From NCBI GenBank assembly GCA_028023455.1, contig JAQFVV010000043.1:1613483-1677482 (forward strand): 64,000 bases of DNA, read 5' to 3'. Shown one piece after another: positions 34,701 to 46,700 of the stretch. Under the pieces are notes generated by a model. It was not told where the DNA came from and ran no database searches. It saw only the letters and a list, made by a program, of their open reading frames with translations. Position 1 is the first letter of the stretch, and every line of letters starts with the position of its first letter. This DNA is from Epiperipatus broadwayi. Lineage: Eukaryota; Onychophora; Udeonychophora; Euonychophora; Peripatidae. Made by a program: the position numbers and the translations under genes.

Positions 34701-37700
34701 ATTGATTATGATGAATTAGAAGAAGTTAACAGTTACAAATACCTTGGCCAGATTATTAATACAGATGGAAACATAATGGATGAAATTAATCATAGAATTA
34801 AACTTGGAGTGCTTTTGGTACAAATAACTTGATACTAAAAGGAAATATGCCTATGTGTTTGACAGGGAAGGTTTTTCTGAGTCTTGGACATTTAATAGAA
34901 GAGCAATACAGAGACTTGAGACCACTCAAAGAAGTATGGAGAGATGCATGTTGGGAGTAACAAGAAGAGATCAAAAACACAATGTATGGATAAGAAAACA
35001 AACAGATGTTACTGACCTCATTGAAAAAATTAATAAAAGATTGGAGTTGGGCTGGACATATTGCTAGAAGAGATGATAATAGATGACAATTGAAATTTTA
35101 AATGGGATTCCAAGAGATTGTAAAAGACCCAGAAAGGGACCACATGTGAGATGGATGAAATAGGAAAGTGTGTAGGGGTGATGTGGAGAACAGAAGCTAA
35201 AGATCGAAGTAAGATGGATTGAACTTGGAGAGACCATCCTGCAGTGGACTGATAATAGTTGATGATGATGATATTGCTTGCATTACCATTAGTAATAAAT
35301 AGTGTGCTAATAGCTCTAAACAAACTTTTTTTATTATGATAAATGCCACAAGATAATGTATTTGAAATCTTTATCTTGGACTGTCTCTATCCCCAGACCA
35401 GTTTTGAGCTATGGCTCTCTTCAGTGAGAAACTAGGACATTAGATTCAGAACCCTAATTCACTGAAGATAGCCATAACTCGAAATCAATCTGGAGATGGG
35501 GACAATCCAAGATAAAGACATTAGATTCAGAATCCTAATTCACTGAAGAGAGCCATAGCTCAAAACTGGTCTGGGGATAGGGACAATCCAAGATAAAGAT
35601 TTTAAATGCTTTCTCTTGTGGCATTTATCATAAAAATAAAATAAAAAAACTTGTTGAGAGCTATTTCTATTTATTATATATATAATATTTAGCTATATGT
35701 ATATTGTCTATACTAAACTTAATATAATTTAGTGATTTGAACTTTCAAACTCCCTACATCAATCCAATCTATCTTATACAACTGATATGCATGACCACTT
35801 ACTTGGGAAAAAGATAAATGATCTTCAATATCCATATTTTGTGCTGTATCAGTAATCATCAGTTGGTCCAAATCATCATCTCCCACACTTATATACAATC
35901 AATGCTCAGTTTATATTAAGATGGCAAATCTTTAAACTTTAATGGACAAGTTTCAATCTTCTCTATTCTTTAACTCTTCAGCCAGTCATTTCATTGAAAA
36001 TCTGAGGATAGGATCCCTTGTTGATGCCAATATTATTCTCTGTCATACCCATGTTGACCTTAAGTCAATCTGATTCATCACACGTAGGATTTTAATATGC
36101 CCATTTAATTATACAGAAGAGGGATGGGCAGAATACAGGCTGAATAGGTAACATTTAACTATATGTATATTGTCTATATACATGTGGTCATGTGTATCAG
36201 TTGTATAAAATAGGTTGGATAGATGTAGGGAGCTTGAAAATTCGAGTTTAAGTCCCTTATAAATAAATAAATATATATGCAGAATGAGAGAAATCTGGTT
36301 AGTATTTAACTTTATTGAAAGATGAGGTTTTCAGTGTAGTATAATTGATGAAGAGAGAGAACTCCAGAAACTGTGTTTGATGCTTGAATAGTATATTTAA
36401 CTTTTCACTAATCATTTAGCATAAGAGTTTGAAAAATATAGTTTGTAATATTAATTTGGTTTAGCTACATAGGTAGTGCCTTATTATGTCTTGGCTTTTA
36501 TTTATTTTATTTATAGTAATATATACTATACATAGCCTGTGTAATATAATGGTAACCCATCTGCCTATAAAATCAATTTAGGGTTTGAAACCAAGCTAAA
36601 TAAAGTTTGTTAAAAATAAAGAATGGAAAACTGTTCAACCTCTTACCTGCCTGTAATTAATTATCAAGCAGTCTTTGTGAGCCATTTTTTTCCTGCCACT
36701 ATTCCTCTATGAGAAGCTGGTGGAAAACTTTTTAACTTACAGTAGGCTGTTAAAGGCTATGTTAGCTTTTTCCTTTATACTTATGGTAGTAAAAGTAATT
36801 TGAAGTGATCAATTAACAACTTCACGCTATCATTTTCAAACACTTAAGATTTGCCCATACATATACGTTTGGGTCGAAAAGATAGATGATTCATTCTATC
36901 TTTTCCCAAAGACTTTATCTTGTGTTTGAAAAAGTGGGAGTATTCGTTTATATAGTGACATCTACAAAACGCATGTGCATTAGCTTATTGGCTTATTAGT
37001 ATTACAGTTTATAAAACATTGCGCTATATAAAATAAATGTCTTGTTTACTTATGGTTAAAAAAATTTTTTTTTTGTAATTCTAGGAGGTTCAATTTAAAG
37101 AATTTCATGGTATGATGGTAATGGCCTGTTTTGTACTTAATTCTCTTACTTGGTAAGTTGATTTATTTTATTTTAATATTAATTTAATGTACTGTATATT
37201 GAATATTGTAATTAGAATTCTTATTTTTTCCTCAATTAATTCAATATTTCATATTTTTTTTAAATAAGAAATTTACTTTTAAAACTTTATTTTTTATTTT
37301 AAATCAAAATAATTTCCAATTTAGTTTATACCAAATGTAGATATTCTACAAAATTTTTAAATATTTGAAATTTCTTCGCGGTGATATTTATTAATGTTCT
37401 AACTTCAACTGCATGGCATAGAAACTTACAAAGTCAACAAAAGTGCCAAAATTTTTATTTCGATCTTTTTAATATATAAATGTTACCTGAGAATTTCCAA
37501 GCAAGCTTAGGATTTTCTTTCAGATCCAACCCATCTGGCCACAATATCTGGTAATTGTTGGGTAAACAATAGGAAAACTGCAAAAATCCTTAACATCTTG
37601 GAATAAACCACTAAACATCACATGATCACCATTTCTTATGCTTGCTCATAACTGTTATTAAAAGAGGCAAAACTCTCCATACAACAGTGCCACTCAGTGC

Positions 37701-40700
37701 AAGCCATAGTAATCAATGAATGCCAGAAGGCCTGTGCATAAAATCCCTATCTAGTGCCTACTCACCCAATATCACCAGATTAATTTGTAGCTTGTGGCTT
37801 TCGTCAGGGAGGAGCCTTGGATCTGAGAGCACTGCACCTAAATCAAGATCTAATGCATTTCTCCAGCAGCCACCTTTTATCTCTACTTAACATCAAAACT
37901 ATGAGAATAAAATTGAAAACACAATATTTTCAATCCAAGCTCATTAGCTTATATTTTAGGGTCTTTGGTTCTTTAATAACTATAGCCATCACTTGCCACT
38001 ATTACTCTGGCTTGCACTGAGTGGCACTACTGTATGGAGAGTTTTGCCTGTTTTAATAACAGTTATGAGCCAGCATAAGAAATGGTGATCATGCGATGTT
38101 TAGGGGTTTAATACCAATCCTGCCTAATAGGATAGTGGTGGCTATGGTTATTAAAGAACCAAAGACGGTAAAATGTATGGGTACTAGCTAATGAGCTTGG
38201 ATTGAAAATATTATTGTGTTTTCAATTTTATTCTCATAGTTTTGTAGTTGAGATAAAAGGTGGCTGCTGGAGGGTTGCATTAGATCCTAAGATCTAGATG
38301 CAATGCTCTCAGATCCAAGGCTCCTCGCTGACGAAAGCCACAAGCTAGAAACTAGTCTGGAGATATTGGATGAGTAGGCACTAGATAAAGATTTTATGCA
38401 CAAGCCTTCTGGCATCCATTGATTAGTCTGGCTTGCACCGAGTGGCACTACCGTATAGAGAGTTTCTACCGTATAGAGAGTTTTGCCATCTTGGAATAGA
38501 ATTGGATATTATCTTTTCTTTCATTATTGCTTTGTGGAGGAATTTTGGTGATATTAATGATATCTATTAATTTATTAATAGATGGTAGTAAGTGTACTTC
38601 CAATGATCAATGTCTTCATGTAGTATTTGTGTAGAATATGAAGTAGTTTGTGTCTGGATTTTTTAAACAATTGTGTTTTGGTTATTTAAAATATGCACTA
38701 TGATTTTTAAAATACATTCCATTTTACTTTTTTTTTTTCTATTGAACAAAAAGTTATATTGGAAAGCAATGTTTATTACAAATTGTTTGAACAAAAAGTA
38801 GTTCTGAACAAAAAGCAATTCATTTATAGTAGAATATGTTTTTATAAAGTTCAGGCATCCTTTGTTAAGAAAAGGGGTTCATTGTGCATTTAGCTTTTAT
38901 CATTGTTAATTGTGTTTTCTGGATGCTTATTCAATTAACTGTTCATCATTATAATAATTTGGAAAGGAGATGTCGTATTTTTTGCCATGATTGACTATTA
39001 GGTTGCTTATATTTTCATTTGTTTCATTCTGGTTCACTGTTATGTTTTCATTTATATAGCTTATTCTTTTCTGTTGATTGTTGATACGTGATATATTTCT
39101 TTAGAAATTCCAACGGTGCAGTTTATTGAATATATAATGCTAAGAATATAAACCTATTCACAGAACCAACAAATCTAAATACATTAATATGACGATGCCC
39201 AAAGAGTCATTTAAATGAACTTGAAAATAATGCTCATTTTTTGTTATATCAACGGTACTCTATTTTGTCAGATAAAATAGATGGACGTTGATATAACGAA
39301 AGGCTGGTATTATTTGCAAATTCATTTAAATGATTCTTTGAGAACCTAGTTTGTGAATTATCTTAATAATATACTCGGACTTGTTTGTTCCATGAATAAG
39401 TTTCTTTAAAGGTTGCTATCATTACTATCACATTGCTTCTACTTAACATGATAATCTTGTTGTAATTGTTAACTTTTTTATTTTATAATAAACTTATGAA
39501 ATGAAAATAGTGTGCTTTTTTTTTTTTTTTACCAAAAAGTTTCCACTCCTCATATATATGTCCATCTTAATTATTTTGCTCCTCTAGACATTTCTCATTC
39601 ATACAGTAGGATCTTGGCTTTCAAAATAACCACTATTAGAATAATTATTAATCTTGCAGAGATTGATTAAATGAATCACCACTTACTGACAGTTTGGTAT
39701 TTTGTCTAATAATTTGCTGTGTTTTCGAACATTAACGTTAGGTAAATCGATTTTAATGCCATTTTTGCTTATGCTCTATTTAGGCATGCAATGACAACAA
39801 AATCAATGCTGTATTATTTCTAATTAGTTTCATTAACTTCTATGATTGCTAACGTAGTGTCATAGAAATATAAAATTTTTCTCTTCCATCAATTTTCAAA
39901 TATTTGCCCTAATGGAATTACATGTACTTATTTTGAAATATTGCAACGTTATTGTTTTTAGTATAAAATTATCAAGGAATTTTACACTTCCTTTTGGTCT
40001 TCCATGTTACATTGCTGCTATTAACAAATTTATTCTACATAATTGCATTGACTGACACTAAATTCTAATTTTTTTATTATCGAAAATGATAATATTGGCT
40101 TGTATATCTGTTATATGAATTGCTTGCTTATACATTCTAACTTCTGGTTTCCCACAAACCACGATTTTTACATTACTGTTATTATATCTCATTTTCAATA
40201 ATCTTTGATATAGAATATGTTTAGTGAAATGTTGATTGACGAGAAACCTTGGATTGTTTGTCCTGCATGCTTTAGGACAATGGTAGGATTAACTCTGAAT
40301 CTCAAAGTCCATGGGCTGCAGTTCCAGCTCTAACACTTCCAATGCTCAAATTTTTATAAATTCCCTGAACAATAAATTGTTCAAATTCAATTAATTAAAT
40401 TAAATTTTTACCTATTGTCAGTATTGTTTGGTTGAATTTTAGATCATTTCTGTAGACATTATTAATTCCTATAAATTTTTTATTGTAATCTTATATATAA
40501 AATTTATATGAATGTACGTTAGTCCATAATGCTTTACTAAAATACCTTCTGAAGACCGGTACACAAAACTATTAATAAAACTCAGTGATCACAGCGACAT
40601 GCTTAACCTCTATGTTGTACTTATAATCCAATTTACAACCGACAAAATATGGAAATTTATAAATATTTTTAATCCTTATTAACTTATTATCTTATATAAA

Positions 40701-43700
40701 AAAATCCATGTGAATGTATAGTTGTCCGTAACACTTTATTAGAATACCCTCTGAATTTTTTTTATTCAGAAGACAGTCCAGTAAATAATCATTGTCTATA
40801 ATGCTGTCAAATTTACATATCAAATATAACTGGTGTATTTAACCAATTTAAAAAAAAAACTATTACTAAAATGACAGCCTTTCAGATCAGGTACATTTCT
40901 CACATTTATTTATATAATATTAAAGCAACCAATTAAAAAAAAATAACGGCGTTTCCATAGGCCAGATACATCTGGTATTATATATAAAAATGAACATATG
41001 TTTAAACTAAAGGGAAAATGTCTTATTTATGCTCTCCCATCTTTTACATTTGAAAGTTTTTGTAAATAAATTTGGCACCTAACTTGAAATATAGTAGGGT
41101 TTTTATAATCTTGCAAGAAAGTCAGTTAAATTCAAATTCTGGTTATTACTAAATGAAACTTGAAGATACATTACATAAGGCTAATATGTTTTTTGCATCA
41201 AGCTGGGGTGTATTTATTTAAATTACTCAGAGTAGAGGGATGCTATCATTTCCAGACTTAAGATGAGGGAGAGAGATTTATTTTGAGATGAGGACTTCAT
41301 GACTCTTCCCAAAGAAATTTATTAAATTAGGTTGATAATGTCAATTTGGTTAATGCAACGGTGATAAAAATACAAATGACTTTATTATTGTTTTATCTGA
41401 TTAACGATTTTAATGTTAACAGTAATCAATATGATCTCTGTAAGTTTAATTTTTGTTTACTATCTCAAAAGCATAAAAATTCAAAAGAAAGAAGTCCTGT
41501 ATCACTGAATACTTTTCAACGGTTGGAATCAAGATGGTTTTTTTTTCCTGTCTTAAATAAATACACCAGTGCATTAAGTCAACATCCTTGAAAAAATCAA
41601 ATATATCTATATTTTTATTTCAATTCTAATAATATGCCGTAGGAAAATCTTATGTTTATTATTTGTTGATATTATTCCATTCTTTCTGAAACATTTTTGA
41701 CTGGAAAGGCTATACCCAGATTGATATATGTCCTTGTTAATATTGAGTTTGACTAAATAACTTGAATTTGAACTCAATAATATACATAATTTTAGCTAAC
41801 TAAAGTGTGGGTCCTGGTTTTGTTCGAAATTAAAAAGATTACATAAAGTAAAGTATGGTCCTTGACAATTGATTTGCAATTCTTTCATGTTCTTGGGTCT
41901 TCTGCATTATTGAATATTTTAATAGACTGTAACTACCCTTCAGTCAATGAAAAATGGAAGTATCGCTTAAGATTGTAATTAGTAAAACACTGGGTGATTA
42001 AATTATTGCTGGTGAATTAATTCTTTAATGATCTTAATTTTTCCCTATCCAATATTCATTAAAAATTTGTGGCATGGGGAATCCTCCTTTTCTCATGGGA
42101 GGTTTAAAAACAATGACTTTATTTGAGAACGTTAAGTATCAACCTTATTGAACTTTATATTCAAATTTTATTGCAAGAGATAACGTCATTAAAATTATTT
42201 ACACTATTACTAAAAATGCTTTACTGTTAGTCTTTTCAAATGCTCAGTCGCAAAGGAATATATATCTGCATCTATATGTATCGTACGTGTTAGATAATAT
42301 CTTGGAGTTTTGTATGTTGTCTATCACAGATTTACCATCTGCAAGAAAGCAGAATTAAGCTGTTCTTGTTTGCATCTCTGAGTTAATGATATATTCTTGC
42401 CTTTCTCTAAGCATATTTTTTATTGTTAGAGAACTGAATCTAATGTTACGAACTCTGTCTGATATTAATATTTCTTTTACCTTTTAGATTGTACTTCTTT
42501 ATTTTTTAGATTAGCTGAATTAAAAATCATTGCAAACATGTTAATAAGCTTTTATTCATTATTTTGTAAATGTCTTCTTTTTTTTTAATACCTTATGAAA
42601 AAATAAAATTCCAATGAACTATTAATAATTTTAGAAAATTGAAATGAAATTTCTAGAGAGGATTTTTTTAATGAGTAATACTTCTGTAGTATGATTTTCA
42701 TTACACCACTCTCTCTGAAAGTAGGAACTGGTTTCTATCTGCTTTTAACATCTTGTGAAGAGGTGTAATCATAAATATATGACCAAAGATGTTAAAAGTG
42801 GATAGAAGCCAGTCCCTGTCTTGTGTGAGAGTGGTGTAGTGAAAATTACACTACAGAAATTTTATTCATTGAGTGGATAATATTTAGTCTAATGAATGAC
42901 TAATAAAAATTATTAATATACTTCCATCAAATGGTATGTATCAATGTTGTGAGAGCAATAAGTTTGACATTTATCAGTTAAAATTGTAGTAATTGGCTAT
43001 CTATATTATACTGAACAATGATAAAGATATGTGTAAGAGATTAAGGTTTGGGCCAACTGATGAGTGCTGGTTCAGCATGAAATGTGCGTCTTGGGGATTA
43101 TACATCTTTTTCACATATCTTTGGATATATATTTATGATTACAACCTTCCACAAGGTGTTAAAAGCGGATAGAAACCAATTCCTACCTTGAGTGAGAGTG
43201 GTGTAGTGAAAATTAGACTACGTAAATATTATTCATTATGTAGATAATCTCTTGTCTAATGAATGTCTAACAAAAATATTAGCATTGTTTTAATAGTTGT
43301 CACTTGATAAAAAAGTTAGGTGTTTGCTTTAATATAGAATTTTAAGATGATTTGTTTGCAGATAAAGTAGAAACAATAAGTAAACATTGATGCTACATTC
43401 AATATTTGCAATTTCTGTTGCATTTCCTTTCATGATTTCATCTTCAGTATGAGAATTATAAATTGAGTTCTTGGAAAGATTTTTATTCATATCTTTCATT
43501 GGTTGTAGTATGACATCATTGGAGAAATTTTGATTGGTGCTATCAGTTGAATATCAATTGTATGTCAAATGCCAATTGATATATTATAAAGCCGGGGTGG
43601 CCAAACTTTTAGACATTGGGGGCTACTTTTTTGGTGAAAGTGTACATGAGGGCGACTATGTTTTTTTCAGGGTTTTGAATTGGAAACCAGAAAAAAAAAA

Positions 43701-46700
43701 ACATTTTTGCCGGAATGGAAAAAAATAATGGTTTAAAGTCCTGGTTTTTTTAGAATGTACTTGGGAATTAGTGGGTTTTTTTTTTCTTTTTATAAGGGCT
43801 TTTTAGGTACTCACAAATAATGGTGATGTTTTTACAAGATACGAACTGATGATTTTTTTTCTATTAAGATACAAACAGTTGAAGACATTTTACTATGACT
43901 AGTATTAAATTACCTCAATTTCTTCTAGTAATACAATTTGTCCATGTCGCTTTATAAAATATTTATTAAATTACCTATAAATAATTATTTTTTAGAGCTG
44001 GTCCTGAATTTTTAAAAAAAATTAAGAAAAAAAATTGTTTTAGAATTGTATTAAAATAAATCAGATGCAAATTTTACAACAAAAAAAAATTACAAAGTAA
44101 AAATAATAATTTTTTATTTTGATGACACTTGGCATTGCATAATTTCGGCAAGTTTGTCAAAATTTGTCTCATATGAACTTAAACTATCACGATTCCAAAT
44201 GTAGATCCGATAATTGTGATCTATGTTAAGTTTGTATGAAAATGCTGATTTGCACAAATATGTTGAACCAAAAAATGCATTGAAATATGCAGCAACTCTC
44301 CAAATATTTGGATATTTATTCCTGCTTATTAATGTCCAGAAGCTATTATTTGAAGCCATTGATTTTAAATGTATATTATATTTAATATTTATTATTTCTT
44401 CTTTGAGGCTGCTAAATTTGTATTTACAAATTCATTTAATCATGATATCTTCAAGTTTGTCAAATTTCACGAATCTTCCCTTCAAATTCCTTTATGAGGA
44501 ATATTGTTTTCAACATATTTGTTGTAGATTAGATTCTCTCTATCTTTAGACTCATCAACCATATTTTTGAAATGTTTTAATTCACGATGCTTCAATTATA
44601 TTACAAACATGCTTAATTTTTCCTTGAATGACTTCAAAGTGCTTATCATAACTATTATTGTTTTATCTTTTCCTTATAGTTCTATATTTAAGTTATTTAG
44701 TTTTTCTGTAATATCACAGAAAAACGTGAGGTCAAGAAGCCATTCTTTGTCATTCAGTTGGGGATAAGAATCACCTTTAATTTCCAAAAATGATTTTATT
44801 TGTGGTAGAAGTTCTCTGAATCTGATTAAAAATTTTGCTTTTTCTTACTCAGTATGTAAAACAAAAATACTTAATTGTAATTATTAATTAGAGAAAATAT
44901 AACTTACTATTAAAAATTTTCGGCTGAACGTTTTCGAGGAACCATGCCTCATACTCATAGCCTTCATGAAAAGTGTAATAAATATATGCAAATGTAAATA
45001 TTCAAATAAGCTACTGTTACGTAGCCCATTTTTTCGAGATCTCGAAGCATGTGTCCTTTCTGTTAATGGCATGGATGTCTTTATTAATATAGAATGCCTC
45101 CTTTATTTTTCTCCTGTAATCATTTGGCTCTGAACATAAAATAATGGGGTTGGCAGGTATGAAGTTGTGCCCGGTTTGTTTACTATGTTCGAAAAATACA
45201 GAGGATGTGCTGCTGTTCGTTTGAGCTCTGTTGAATGTGTAAGGATGTTGAGCCAATCTGGTATTAATTGTAGCTTTCGTTTCCCCATAATATGTAGCGT
45301 GGCATCCGGCTTGAGGGCAGGAAATAGAGTACACCACGTGTGGGGTGAGCGATCGATCAATGAGGTCTTTAGAGTTATTGATCAACCTATTGGAATTGGG
45401 TGGAGTTCTGAATATTATGTTGAATTTATTGTTTAAAGTTTTCGTTATTTTCTTGGATATTTTAGGGATGTAGGGGATTGTTATTCTAGGTAGATTAGTG
45501 CGAGGTAATTTATTGTTTATTGTACTATTAAATTTCATGATTTTCTTTTTAATGGTTTTATATTTGAATCCTGCTGCCAATAGATCTTTAGTATAATTGT
45601 TTATATTTTCTTTCCTATGTGCTTCATATTTACACAGATGAAAGTTTCTAAACAAAAATGCATTAAGACCTGCAAATTTGTGCGATGCGGGTGAGTTAGA
45701 GTTAGGGTGGATACAGCTGCGAATTTCGAATGGTTTAACAATCAATTTGCAGGTCTTAATGCATTTTTGTTTAGAAACTTTCATCTGTGTAAATATGAAG
45801 CACATAGGAAAGAAAATATAAACAATTGTACTAAAGATCTATTGGCAGCAGGATTCAAATATAAAACCATTAAAAAGAAAATCATGAAATTTAATAGTAC
45901 AATAAACAATAAATTACCTCGCACTAATCTACCTAGAATAACAATCCCCTACATCCCTAAAATATCCAAGAAAATAACGAAAACTTTAAACAATAAATTC
46001 AACATAATATTCAGAACTCCACCCAATTCCAATAGGTTGATCAATAACTCTAAAGACCTCATTGATCGATCGCTCACCCCACACGTGGTGTACTCTATTT
46101 CCTGCCCTCAAGCCGGATGCCACGCTACATATTATGGGGAAACGAAAGCCACAATTAATACCAGATTGGCTCAACATCGTTACACATTCAACAGAGCTCA
46201 AACGAACAGCAGCACATCCTCTGTATTTTTCGAACATAGTAAACAAACCGGGCACAACTTCATACCTGCCAACCCCATTATTTTATGTTCAGAGCCAAAT
46301 GATCACAGGAGAAAAATAAAGGAGGCATTCTATATTAACAGAGACATCCATGCCATTAACAGAAAGGACACATGCTTCGAGATCTCGAAAAAATGGGCTA
46401 CGTAACAGTAGCTTATTTGAATATTTACATTTGCATATATTTATTACACTTTTCATGAAGGCTATGAGTATGAGGCATGGTTCCTCGAAAACGTTCAGCC
46501 GAAAATTTTTAATAGTAAGTTATATTTTCTCTAATTAATAATTACAATTAAGTATTTTTGTTTTACATACAAGGAGAAATTAAAACCATATTTATTACTC
46601 AGTATGTAATAATTCACTATGTTCACTCTCGCATTCCTTTAGAAAATCCCAGAATTGACAACGTAACAAGCTTTTTGATTTGATTTTATTAACAATTTCG

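Larger units (their letters stand above)
44845..46609. mobile_element. palindromic head-to-head PLE pair with 15-bp direct repeats
   Basis: Arms 44852-45676 and 45746-46570 are inverted copies of 825 bp each without net indels (paired positions sum to 91422 at both ends), with a 69-bp spacer. Each arm encodes the C-terminal part of a PLE protein plus its 3' tail; the 3' ends point outward. The whole is bracketed by TTACTCAGTATGTAA at 44845-44859 and 46595-46609, a probable target-site duplication in the hAT transposase. The translated arms differ at only a handful of residues, so the structure is young compared with everything around it. Confidence 0.85.

Noticed and set aside
45103-46319. 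Open frames of 85-89 codons antisense to or out of frame with the PLE arms
   Set aside because: Shadows of the GIY-YIG coding frame, duplicated by the palindrome.
46440-46520. Hammerhead in the 3' tail of the PLE pair (GAGG-CATGGTT-CCTC-GAAAACG hairpin)
   Set aside because: A hairpin plus GAAA is present but the CUGAUGA element is not; kept only as a weak resemblance.
44884-46538. 62-codon frames at both outer ends of the PLE palindrome (44884-45072, 46350-46538)
   Set aside because: Out-of-frame reading of the endonuclease end plus 3' tail.
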